Shown: piece after piece, positions 33,554 through 43,096 of the stretch
Layout: each line of letters starts with the position of its first letter
How positions within the stretch are numbered: position 1 is the stretch's first letter
Translations under genes and position numbers: made by a program
Notes under the pieces: model-generated
Told to the model about the DNA's origin: nothing
Database searches by the model: none
The model's input: the letters and a program-made list of their open reading frames with translations, nothing else
Source of the DNA: Notolepis coatsorum
Taxonomy: Eukaryota > Chordata > Actinopteri > Aulopiformes > Paralepididae
DNA: 64,000 nt
NCBI GenBank assembly: GCA_963971535.1
Contig: OZ020594.1
Location: 113,323,474-113,387,473, forward strand
Direction of reading: 5' to 3'

Positions 33554-34504
33554 TAGGGAGGGGGTAGGCACCCCGAACCTCTAGTCTGTAACAGGCGGCA
33601 GTGGGCTCGCAAGAGTCTGGGCGCACGTTAAACACAATCCTATAGTGCTGGGGAGAAACTGAAGGCCCTCGTGCGTAACGAGGTATGAAATAACATACCA
33701 CTGTGGTACCGTCTAGTCGGCCCAGGAAACGTCGCACGTAAGTTGGTGTGGGCACTGGGTGGTACGTGGGCGACAGTCCACACCTAGGAGCAGGGCGGTG
33801 CACCGTAGGGGGCACAGCTCCTGCCGTGAACAGGCAAGGCTGGCGAAAACGGTCAATATTTCCATGCCCGGAGCAAGCGGGGTGGGGACAAGACCGTCGG
33901 TTTCTAAACTGAGTGGCTGATAGGTACTACGGACAGTCAGCCGCTTGGGGTCCTGACTTGATGACGGACTATGAGGTCGCTATCGACTGGGTCGCCAGCC
34001 GGTTGGGAGAGCGTTATGACCCTGTTTATAGTCACAGACACGCGGGATGTGGGACCGTGAGTGACTGGACAACAGTGGCATGAATGCACCTGGCTCAATG
34101 TACAGTCAATGTACAGGGTTAGTAGGCGAGTTGTGCTTCTGTGATCAGCAGGTTTGAAAAGAACCACTGGGAAGCAGAAGGGTAAGGGGTGTCAATTCAG
34201 AGGAATCTGGATTGTCTCTCCTAAGGTTGGAAAGGGACCCAACCTTAAACTGCACCTGAAGGTAAAATAAGGGGACTGCTTCCGTTCATGAGAGGAGACC
34301 TTACCGCCGGAAGTGGAGACCTGCATCTCTGTTGGGGGAGAGGGGCCGACGTCGGACAAGGCAGTCCTAAGAAAGGAGCTGGTTGTTGCGTCGTAGCGGA
34401 CTGCCTAAACCTTACGGGGAGAGGTGCATCTAAGTAGGGGAAGGAGTGCATCCGAACGGGAGGAGGGTACTCTTAACTGGAAGGAGGTTAAAAGGGTCAA
34501 AGCG
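33554..34504 (+). ncRNA. Putative group I self-splicing intron inside integrase
   Basis: 951 non-coding bases lie flush between two halves of the integrase. The exon before it ends in T and the insert ends in G, as in all group I introns. Guide GTCTGT (33584-33589) pairs with exon end ACAGAT (33548-33553) including the terminal U.G wobble (P1), with a nested hairpin GGGGT/ACCCC (33561-33574). Core pairings in order: P3 GACC (33892-33895)/GGTC (33975-33978); P4 AGTGGCTGA (33912-33920)/TCAGCCGCT (33937-33945); P7 GACTAT (33967-33972)/ATAGTC (34028-34033), the R and S elements; P8 GGGTC (33989-33993)/GACCC (34018-34022). Strong extra hairpins flank the core, e.g. AAGGTTGG/CCAACCTT (34223-34246) and AGGCAGTCC/GGACTGCCT (34359-34406). 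No homing endonuclease frame is evident. The subgroup is unresolved. P10 looks weak. Confidence 0.8.
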
Positions 34505-35425
34505 ATGATAACGCCAGTGCAGGGCAAACGATACCTCCTGGTAGTAGAGGACTGCTTTAGTCGCTGGATTGAGGCCATTCCATCTAAACACAAGAACGCG
34601 GACACAGTGATCAAGTTCCTGTGTCGCGAGGTCGTTCCGAGATTTGGAATTCCCACGATATTACAAAGCGATAATGGCCGCGAGTTCATCGACAAGGTGG
34701 TTAAAGGGCTGATGCAGAAATTAGGTATAAGACAGCGCCTTTCCTGTGTCTATAGTCCCGGGTCGCAGGGAAAGGTGGAAAGGGCCAATCTGGTCATTAA
34801 AAACAAACTGTTGAAAATCTGTATGCAAACTAAGCTTAACTGGATTGATGCTTTGCCACTTGCTCTGATGGCTATTAGAAGCAGCGTAAACCGCCAAACA
34901 CAGCTAACACCGCATGAAATGCTTACAGGCCGCAGCATGCCAGCACCGCCATTTAGACACCTGGCTAGGGGCCCGGCATTAGATATTTTTGAGCAAGATC
35001 TGAAAAAATATCTTCAGCAAGTGACTAAAATACATGAATCTGTGTTTCGACAGGAGCAGAGAAAGGAGAAAAGGGGGGTGAAGGAGGCGGAGAAGGAAGC
35101 CACCAAACCGAGGCTGATCCCTGGGGACCTGGTCTTCGTAAAGGTCCACAAGAGAAAGTGGTCAGCACCCCGGAGAGAGGGCCCGTACGAGGTGATCCGA
35201 TCAACTGGAACGGCAGTCCAAGTCAAAGGATCAGCGACCTGGTTCCACTTCAATCACTGCATAAAGGCCAGCGGCGATCTCTTGGGGGATACAATCGATC
35301 GCAGTTATGCAGAACCCGACATGGAGGGCCCGAGACGGCAACTGGAAGGTGCAGTGCCTGCTGATGCTCCCGCAGATGTTGGCAGCAGTGTGCGGACGGT
35401 CGGCCGGGGGCAACGGCGTCATTGA
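34505..35425 (+). CDS. pol: Integrase catalytic core remainder and C-terminal domain
   Basis: Resumes in the same phase as the upstream half with KRYLLVVEDCFSRWIEA, then LQSDNGREF (second catalytic Asp) and SPGSQGKVERAN (catalytic Glu), spaced as in the D,D-35-E family. The C-terminal part includes LTPHEMLTGR and a basic SH3-like DNA-binding domain (PGDLVFVKVHKRKW). It stays open to 35425 and overlaps the env start (35307) in another frame, as in many retroviruses. Confidence 0.85.
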   Translation: MITPVQGKRYLLVVEDCFSRWIEAIPSKHKNADTVIKFLCREVVPRFGIPTILQSDNGREFIDKVVKGLMQKLGIRQRLSCVYSPGSQGKVERANLVIKNKLLKICMQTKLNWIDALPLALMAIRSSVNRQTQLTPHEMLTGRSMPAPPFRHLARGPALDIFEQDLKKYLQQVTKIHESVFRQEQRKEKRGVKEAEKEATKPRLIPGDLVFVKVHKRKWSAPRREGPYEVIRSTGTAVQVKGSATWFHFNHCIKASGDLLGDTIDRSYAEPDMEGPRRQLEGAVPADAPADVGSSVRTVGRGQRRH

Positions 35426-37349
35426 GAACCGTCACGGTCGACCCGTCCTTGAGGATGACGGGTTTGAGTGGGTAGGAGTCCCACGGGGTCCCGCTCAGGC
35501 TCAAGTACCGGCAGGCTTTCATGACCAGGCTCAGAATCAGGCGCCCCCTCTGCCCTCCATCGAGGAAGGGGGGGAGAAGATAAGACTACAACCAAAAGGG
35601 GTGTTTCCCGGAGGACCGCAAGGGCATGTTTTTGATTTTGACCATTCCCCCGTTACAGGCGGGGATACTTACCACTATACTAACGAGGATCGGGTTGTGG
35701 GGGTAGATAGGAGGGTTGAGCCTGTCCCGAACCAAGCACAGGGGACAGGGGTGAGGGGAAAAAGGGAGGTCAAGGACACTGAGTCGGAAGAGGTGGGGGG
35801 ACAGGATATGTTCCAGAGGACAGCCGGAACGTTGAGGGACTCAGTGGGCTCACTCTGGGCCAGGTTGAGGGGTTTGCTTCCTTCCGGGGAACAAGATGGG
35901 GGCGACTATGACTATGACGAGGAAGACCCGGAGGCTGACCCGATGTATAGGGCGGCTTTAGGGAATGAGTGGTTTAAGTGGGTCCAGTACACGAGCGCGC
36001 AGAATCAGATAGAGGATTGTTATGTCTGCTCCAAGGCACGTCCGGATAGGCTGCTGGTGAAGGGCACGAAGTTCAGTTGGGCTCAGTGTGACAGGGACGC
36101 AGAGGCATGGGAGGGGCCCCATAATAGTCGCCCTTGGTGCGAGGCAGAGTGTTTGGGGTTTCTCGGCTCTAGTCGTTTTAAGGCGGCAGGAAACGTCACG
36201 GATTTCAAGGATGTCACTATGCGGGAACGTTGTAGGAAATTGGATGTACGTGTGCAGGGGGTAGCGACGGGGTTGCCAATACCCAGAGGTGTCAAACTAT
36301 GGCTGACCAAGGATTTCGAGAACTTGCAAAAGGAGGGGACCCGGGACATAGGGGAGGTGGCAGAGGGGCGGTGCACTACTATTTGGAGCATCACGACTAA
36401 CTGCACGAAAGAAGGAAAGTGTGGACACAGGGTTGTGTTAAAGGGAGTGGATACCAACCCACGGCCTGTAGCTTGCCCTTTTCATGTCCAGGATATAGCA
36501 CTGGCGGACCAATACTGGCTCTGCGGCGGTAGGAGGTTGAGGAATACACTTCCTTTAGATTGGTCAGGTAGATGTGCCCGGGTTCAGGCGATCATGCCAA
36601 TGGTGGTCCTACCATTATCAGTGACGGAAGGACCTTCTGAGTCTCCTATCTCTCGAACGAAGCGTAGCTACAAGGCAGACCCAAGGGTGTATCTGGACAG
36701 CATAGGACAGCCAAGGGGCATTCCAGCCGAGTTCATGGCTAAGAATGAGATTGCGGCAGGGTTTGAGTCTATTCTGCCATGGATATCGGTCAATAAGAAC
36801 ACCGGGTGGATCAACTATTTGTTTTACAATCAGCAGCGGTATCTCAACTACACCGAGGAGGCGTTGGATGCAATGGGGGACCAGATGCACGCGACCAGTA
36901 CGGTGGCGTGGCAGAATAGACAGGCTCTGAACTGGTTAATGGCGGAGAAGGGTGGAGTCTGTTCCATGTTTGGACAGTACTGCTGCACATTCATTCCGAC
37001 GAATGTGGGGCCAGGGGGAAAGTTCTCCGAGGCCATGGCTAAGCTGAAGGATTTGAGGGAGGAGTTGAGGGGGAATTCTGGCCGGAATGAAGAATGGTGG
37101 GGGAGTGGGGTGTTGGAAAGATTGGGACAGTGGGGAAGCATAGTGATGCAGACGGGGATATCCATTGGGGTGGCAGGGTTGATATTGGTTCTCCTTTTCT
37201 GTTGTGGTATGCCTCTCTTGGGTAGGCTGGTAACTTCACACGTAACGAGCCGAATGCTGATGGTGGGGCAGAAAGAGATTGAGCCACAAATCGGGCCATG
37301 CCCTCAGCTTTATGCTGCCTTAGAGGGAGACGAGGGGATAGAGGATTAG
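35307..37349 (+). CDS. env: Retroviral envelope glycoprotein precursor
   Basis: About 680 residues without stops. The N-terminal region has a hydrophobic segment near residues 14-28 (signal-anchor-like), then an unusually long acidic leader (DYDYDEEDPEADP) with a basic RGKR site at about 150-153. The surface subunit ends at the furin-type RTKR site (residues 450-453, 36654-36665). The transmembrane subunit holds the CSMFGQYCC motif (C-X6-CC, residues 552-560) near an immunosuppressive-domain-like segment and a membrane span near residues 613-640. Host attachment and fusion are the family role; receptor and current activity are unknown. The start Met is uncertain because the mature RNA is probably spliced. 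Confidence 0.8.
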   Translation: MQNPTWRARDGNWKVQCLLMLPQMLAAVCGRSAGGNGVIENRHGRPVLEDDGFEWVGVPRGPAQAQVPAGFHDQAQNQAPPLPSIEEGGEKIRLQPKGVFPGGPQGHVFDFDHSPVTGGDTYHYTNEDRVVGVDRRVEPVPNQAQGTGVRGKREVKDTESEEVGGQDMFQRTAGTLRDSVGSLWARLRGLLPSGEQDGGDYDYDEEDPEADPMYRAALGNEWFKWVQYTSAQNQIEDCYVCSKARPDRLLVKGTKFSWAQCDRDAEAWEGPHNSRPWCEAECLGFLGSSRFKAAGNVTDFKDVTMRERCRKLDVRVQGVATGLPIPRGVKLWLTKDFENLQKEGTRDIGEVAEGRCTTIWSITTNCTKEGKCGHRVVLKGVDTNPRPVACPFHVQDIALADQYWLCGGRRLRNTLPLDWSGRCARVQAIMPMVVLPLSVTEGPSESPISRTKRSYKADPRVYLDSIGQPRGIPAEFMAKNEIAAGFESILPWISVNKNTGWINYLFYNQQRYLNYTEEALDAMGDQMHATSTVAWQNRQALNWLMAEKGGVCSMFGQYCCTFIPTNVGPGGKFSEAMAKLKDLREELRGNSGRNEEWWGSGVLERLGQWGSIVMQTGISIGVAGLILVLLFCCGMPLLGRLVTSHVTSRMLMVGQKEIEPQIGPCPQLYAALEGDEGIED

Positions 37350-37351
37350 GG

Positions 37352-37558
37352 GTATGGTGAGGTAGGGACATTTTCTTTTTGTTTTGTTCAGTTTTGTTTG
37401 TTTTATTCCTTTAACTAGGCGTATGGTGAGGAAGGGACATTTTCTTTCTGTTTGGTTCAGTTTTGTTTGTTTTATTCCTTTAACTAGGCGTATGGTGAGG
37501 AAGGGACATTTTCTTTCTGTTTGGTTCAGTTTTTTTTGTTTTATTCCTTTTACTTAAA
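37352..37558 (+). repeat. Three tandem 69-base repeats after env
   Basis: Units begin at 37352, 37421 and 37490 with GTATGGTGAGG and contain GGGACATTTTCTTT and GTTTTATTCCTTTAACTAGG. The first unit begins about 4 bases after the env stop. An A-run follows at about 37556-37574. Non-coding. Confidence 0.9.
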
Positions 37559-38475
37559 AAAAAAAAAAAAAAAACATGTAAAGGTTTTTTGAAGACATTT
37601 TGTATTGGTTCTTTCCTTTAAGAGTGACGGGGATGGTCTGAGTGATGGTTTATTTTTTATTATTTTTGTTTATTTTACTCATGGTCCTGGTCAAACCGGA
37701 ATGGGAAGGGGCATCGGTATGGAATGGTACGAGTGTCGGTTCTGAGCCTGAGGAAGCATTGAGAAGAAGTGTTCTGGGGATCGGTTCTGGGGACTGAAGG
37801 GACAAAGGGGGGGGCTGACGCAGTGGGCAAGATGGGCACCTCCCGTCGAAGATGGGGGGACACGTGGTGAGGTCGGGACCAGCGCCTCCCGTTCAGGCAT
37901 GGGGACATGCTTCTACGGGGACTGGAGGTGTGGCGTGGTGGTTGCTGTATTGGAAAATGTGACTTTTGGCAATACGGTGAAGAGACTATGGCGTGGGCAT
38001 GGAAGGGGGGCTGAGCGATGGACACTAGGACTCAATGTTATGGAAGAGACAATGTCATTTTTTTTGGGGGAGGGATGTTCTATGTTTAGTTCTGACGGTC
38101 AACTTCTCCTTTCCCTGATGAGAGTCGCGGTTTCCGGCCGGAACTGTGGCTCATTTGGTAAGCGGTGGAGGTTGGGGGGATTTGTCTGTCAGGTTAGGAT
38201 TATAAATTGGGGTATTTCTTTTTTTTTTATGTTTTATTATTACTCTTGTTTTGAGCGGTTTTGTGTTTATTGTGAGAACGGTAGTCAGCCTTTGTTGGTC
38301 CGTTAGGGGTCCAGTGAATGAAGTAAGCGTTCTTGTTTAGTTAGACATTTAAAATGTATTAGGTTTCTTGTTTAGATTAGGCATTTAAACTTTTATTATG
38401 TAAATATGGTTTCTCGTTTAGTTAGACGTTCACATTTTCTTGGTTATATGATTTGGGTGGGACTAGGGATAGCCC
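37559..38475 (+). other. Retroviral 3' untranslated region
   Basis: About 0.9 kb between env and the polypurine tract. Short frames on either strand lack recognisable motifs. An accessory gene or constitutive transport element could hide here, but nothing supports one directly. Confidence 0.4.
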
Positions 38476-38487
38476 CAAATGGGGGAA
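38476..38487 (+). promoter_or_regulatory. Polypurine tract
   Basis: CAAATGGGGGAA directly precedes the TG of LTR 3. The final AA is the dinucleotide that integrase normally trims at a free U3 end. Confidence 0.8.
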
Positions 38488-39140
38488 TGTTGGGGAAAAT
38501 GTGTATATGAAGTGAACTAGTTTAATATAGGTCAACTAAGCAGTACTGAAAGACGGTCTGGCTGATGTTCTTAAAACAACTTTGAGATAGGCAGATAGAC
38601 ATTTCAGTACATCACGTCGTGTGCTTTTAATCTTGTACATCATATCGTGTGCTTTTAATCTTGTACATCATATCGTGTGCTTTTAATCTTGTACATCATA
38701 TCTTGTCCTTTTCTCTCTTTCATACACACACATATACACACACACATCTCACTAATCTTGACTCTCTCTTTCATACACACACATATACACACACACATCT
38801 CACTAATCTTGACTCTCTCTTTCACACACACACATATACACACACACATCTCACTCAATCGCATCTCTCTTCGATGTTAAATCTATGTGTCATTTTAATG
38901 TACGTCATGTCATATCTGATATAATATGTCACGTCATCATATCTGTCATGGGGGGGCAGGGCTGAGAAGGGATTTATGGGACAGGCAGAGGGATTGAGAA
39001 GTTAGAGTGTTTTTCTTCAACTGTGGTGACCGTCTGCTGATCCATAGCTTCTGCTGTTAAACCTTCTGTCCTTAAATAAATTGCCTGTTGAAACTGGAAA
39101 TAACGTCTCCTGCTGTGTTAACGACTACTCGGCCACAACA
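38488..39140 (+). repeat. LTR 3 (canonical 3' LTR)
   Basis: 653 bases, TG...CA. Ends CTCGGCCACAACA; the G variant is shared with LTR 4, while LTRs 1, 2 and 5 read CTCAGCC. Followed by TTAA (39141-39144). Confidence 0.92.
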
Positions 39141-39144
39141 TTAA

Positions 39145-39797
39145 TGTTGGGGAAAATGTGTATATGAAGTGAACTAGTTTAATATAGGTCAACTAAGCAG
39201 TACTGAAAGACGGTCTGGCTGATGTTCTTAAAACAACTTTGAGATAGGCAGATAGACATTTCAGTACATCACGTTGTGTGCTTTTAATCTTGTACATCAT
39301 ATCGTGTGCTTTTAATCTTGTACATCATATCGTGTGCTTTTAATCTTGTACATCATATCTTGTCCTTTTCTCTCTTTCATACACACACATATACACACAC
39401 ACATCTCACTAATCTTGACTCTCTCTTTCATACACACACATATACACACACACATCTCACTAATCTTGACTCTCTCTTTCACACACACACATATACACAC
39501 ACACATCTCACTCAATCGCATCTCTCTTCGATGTTAAATCTATGTGTCATTTTAATGTACGTCATGTCATATCTGATATAATATGTCACGTCATCATATC
39601 TGTCATGGGGGGGCAGGGCTGAGAAGGGATTTATGGGACAGGCAGAGGGATTGAGAAGTTAGAGTGTTTTTCTTCAACTGTGGTGACCGTCTGCTGATCC
39701 ATAGCTTCTGCTGTTAAACCTTCTGTCCTTAAATAAATTGCCTGTTGAAACTGGAAATAACGTCTCCTGCTGTGTTAACGACTACTCGGCCACAACA
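39145..39797 (+). repeat. LTR 4 (3' side, middle)
   Basis: 653 bases. Has the G variant near its end and a private ACGTTGTG (others ACGTCGTG) near 39271. Followed by TTAA (39798-39801). Confidence 0.92.
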
Positions 39798-39801
39798 TTA
39801 A

Positions 39802-40454
39802 TGTTGGGGAAAATGTGTATATGAAGTGAACTAGTTTAATATAGGTCAACTAAGCAGTACTGAAAGACGGTCTGGCTGATGTTCTTAAAACAACTTTGAG
39901 ATAGGCAGATAGACATTTCAGTACATCACGTCGTGTGCTTTTAATCTTGTACATCATATCGTGTGCTTTTAATCTTGTACATCATATCGTGTGCTTTTAA
40001 TCTTGTACATCATATCTTGTCCTTTTCTCTCTTTCATACACACACATATACACACACACATCTCACTAATCTTGACTCTCTCTTTCATACACACACATAT
40101 ACACACACACATCTCACTAATCTTGACTCTCTCTTTCACACACACACATATACACACACACATCTCACTCAATCGCATCTCTCTTCGATGTTAAATCTAT
40201 GTGTCATTTTAATGTACGTCATGTCATATCTGATATAATATGTCACGTCATCATATCTGTCATGGGGGGGCAGGGCTGAGAAGGGATTTATGGGACAGGC
40301 AGAGGGATTGAGAAGTTAGAGTGTTTTTCTTCAACTGTGGTGACCGTCTGCTGATCCATAGCTTCTGCTGTTAAACCTTCTGTCCTTAAATAAATTGCCT
40401 GTTGAAACTGGAAATAACGTCTCCTGCTGTGTTAACGACTACTCAGCCACAACA
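39802..40454 (+). repeat. LTR 5 (3' side, outer)
   Basis: 653 bases, ends CTCAGCCACAACA followed directly by the CTGG target duplication with no TT. The outer end is thus normally processed while the inner junctions are not. Confidence 0.92.
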
Positions 40455-40458
40455 CTGG

Positions 40459-42281
40459 ATTAAGACCGGGAACCACACTGACGTGCCCCGGTCCGGCGCG
40501 ACCAGGATCACCGTCCTGCGCTCCCTCCGTATCCGCTCCAACAGCTGACTCAACAGCTGTACAGGAGGGAAGGCGTACAGAAGACCGGGCGGCCACGGAA
40601 AGGTCGAGAAGGCATCCACCCCCAAGGGGGGATGATCCGCTCGACTGAGCGAGAACCACAAGGGGCACTTGTGAGAACGTCGGCACGCAAACAGATCTAC
40701 CGAGGCCTCCCCGAACCGATCCCAGATCTGTCTGACTATGTCGGGGCGGAGTTCCCACTCGTCGCGACGAGGACCGCCCGAGACATTATATCCGCCGCCA
40801 CATTTTCCGTACCAGGAACGTGGAGCGCCCGCAGACTGCGCAGCCTGCGGGATGCTCATAGCAACAGTTTGCGCGCCACCCGGAGCAGGCGGGCGGAACG
40901 AGTCCCACCCTGCCTGTTGATATACGCCGCCGCCGTCACATTGTCCGTCCTGACAAAACGTGTCTGCCTACCACCAGGTGGCCGAGCCGTTTGAGGACCA
41001 GGAGGACCGCCTTCAACTCCAACACATTGATATGCAGGACAGCTGGGTCGGCATGACCCGTCCAGCTGCCCCCCACTGCATGGGTCCGAAACGCCCCTCC
41101 CCAACCTGTGAGAGAGGTGTCGGTGAAAACCGTGACGTGGGAGCCACTGCTGCCCATGGGGACCCCAGCGGAGAGGATACCCAGCCTCCCCCAGTGGGCG
41201 AGATCCCCCCATATCGACAAAGGAACCGTCAACCGTCTCCCTTTGCCCCACACCGGATCTATTCTCAAAGAGAGAAACCACCTCTGTATCCGCCTCATAA
41301 AGAGGAGGCCAAGAGGAACCACCGTGTGGGCCGCCGACATAAGGCCCAGCAGACGCATCACCTGCAGCGCCGTAACCGTCCCTCCCAGACGGAAACCCCC
41401 GAGCACGTGACGGAGATCCCCCCGACGCTGCTCCGAGAGGGTCGCAAGCATGGGCTTCGACCTCAATGTCAAGCCCAAGTACTCCACCTGTTGACTGGGA
41501 AGAGGGGTACTCTTCTTCCAATTCACAGCAAAACCCAGGCTGGTGAGGAATTCCACCACCAGTCGAGTATGAGACCTGGCAACCTCCTCTGAACGGCTGA
41601 GGAGCAGAATGTCGTCGAGATAGAACAGGACTCGTATCCCCCGACAACGTAAAGGCCCCAGAGCAGCCGCCACGCACTTGGTGATGTGCGGGGAGCCAGA
41701 GAATAACCGAACGGCATTCTGTGGTACTCGTACACTACGCCCTGAAACAGGAACCGTAGGAACTTCCTGTGAGGAGGGAAAATGGGTATGTGAAAATACG
41801 CATCCTTCAGGTCTATGGAGGTGAACCAGTCCCCCCTCCTGACAGCAAGCAGAAGGAGTCGGACGGTCAACATCCTGAACGGTCTCACTACAATCAACCG
41901 ATTGAACATGGACAGATTCAGTATAGGTCTGACCCCCCCAGTTTTCTTGGGCACCAGAAAATAACGGGAGTAGACGCCTGACATTGCGTCCTCTCTCGGG
42001 ACCACAACGACGGCCTGCTTCGCCAACAGAGATTGGATCTCGTCGGCCAGGGCTGTCACTGCGCCCGACCCTAACAATAGGGTCGGCACCAAACCTGAGA
42101 ACGGAGGATGGGGCCGCGCAAACTGCAAAACCAGCCCCGCCTCTAACGTTCTCCTCATCCAAGGGCATTCCCGTCGCCATATGTGAATATAATCCCACAG
42201 CGCCCCCGCCGTCAACTGACGCTGGGCCGCAAGGAACAGCAGATAATCGGCCCGGTCCCCCCCGTCGTGCAAAGCACCCAA
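40459..42281 (-). pseudogene. DIRS reverse transcriptase / RNase H, frameshifted
   Basis: On the minus strand the RT begins in one frame (42281 to about 41690) with VPKKTGGVRPILNLSMFNR, SIDLKDAYFHIPIFPPHR and FGYSLAPRT. It continues in a second frame with FYLDDILLLSRS (catalytic DD), LGLTLRS and the RNase H start VTVFTDTSLTGWGGAF. A third frame holds VRTDNVTAAAYINRQGG (down to about 40856). A fourth holds WELRPDIVRQIWDRFG and VDLFACRRS (about 40859-40459), typical of DIRS RNase H/methylase-like ends. Frame changes near 41690, 40955 and 40858 disable it. Confidence 0.8.
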
Positions 42282-43096
42282 GAGGGGACCCCGACAGAAA
42301 GGGCCGGTTTGATACGGGAGGAGCGGTCACCAAACTTGTGGACACACACTCACCCCCTGAACACCCCTCCAGCACACGCTGAGGAGTCGTTCCGCAGCCA
42401 GACACGCAAGGCCCGAGGACCCTATGGGCTCCTACACGCCGAAGCCCTGCAGTGATATTGCTACCACTCAAATCACGCCCGCCTCTCCTTTGCAGACCAC
42501 TGCCGGTTTGACGGGAGTGGGAGGCAACAGCACGATACCCCGCCTGGCGAGGGCGAAGCCGGGGTAACCCCTGCTGAGCATTCAACAGAAGAGGCACCGA
42601 GTCCCCCTGCTGACCACTGGAGCTAGTGGCAGCTGTAACACCAGGTTCCACCCACCCACAACCTGCGGTGTAGGAACCACGCGACGACGGAACATTCTCA
42701 CGGACAGACCCAGGCTCAGCCATCAACTGGGTGTCAGCCCCTGTCTCCATGAGAAGTGAAGAATGGGGCCGCATACGCTTCAATGAAGGTTTGCGGCCCG
42801 CAGCCAAAGGAGAACGATCAGAGCCCCGCTTCCGTGAGTAACAGAGAGAGGATTGAACGGGGAGCGGGCTGCTCGCGGCAAAATGACGACGGCTTGTTTT
42901 ACCAAACTCGAATTCACCCAAAATGGCCGATCCCTCGGCCGCCAAGGCTGTCGGCCTCGCAGTACCCTGTTGACTCTCCAACCAGGGCACCACTGGCGGG
43001 GGAAACATGGCCGCCTGTCGAGGATCTCGCCACAGTCGTTGACGAGACCGTGCTCCCACCCCTGGCTGCACAGCGTGAGCCGGTGTAGGACCCGAA

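Larger units (their letters stand above)
24714..40458 (+). mobile_element. Endogenous retrovirus with five LTRs and a tRNA-Trp primer site
   Basis: CTGG at 24714-24717 is repeated at 40455-40458, a 4-bp target duplication within the DIRS element. The order is LTR, LTR, primer site, long leader, gag, pro/pol, env, 3' untranslated region, polypurine tract, LTR, LTR, LTR. The Cys/His knuckle, the DTG protease, the in-frame UAG between gag and pro, and the CX6CC transmembrane motif suggest a gamma/epsilon-like retrovirus, though the env leader is unusual. LTRs look almost identical, so the insertion is recent. pol has several frame changes and a 951-base intron-like insert. Confidence 0.9.

Noticed and set aside
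33554-33556. TAG after the integrase MDYTD motif read as a programmed read-through stop
   Set aside because: The frame beyond it meets further stops within about 100 bases, and the sequence behaves as structured non-coding RNA until integrase resumes at 34505.
33554-34504. Group II or spliceosomal intron as explanation of the insert
   Set aside because: No GTGYG start with domain V/AY end, and no GT-AG at positions that would join the integrase frame. The group I core explains boundaries and pairings better.
33554-34504. Homing endonuclease or twin-ribozyme organisation in the insert
   Set aside because: Short minus-strand frames (60-90 codons) show no His-Cys box or LAGLIDADG motif, and I could not find a second P3-P7-P8 core.
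38488-40454. LTR array as a simple satellite or CRISPR-like array
   Set aside because: Units are 653-base LTRs with TG/CA ends joined by TTAA, bounded by a retroviral target duplication; the genome is a vertebrate's.
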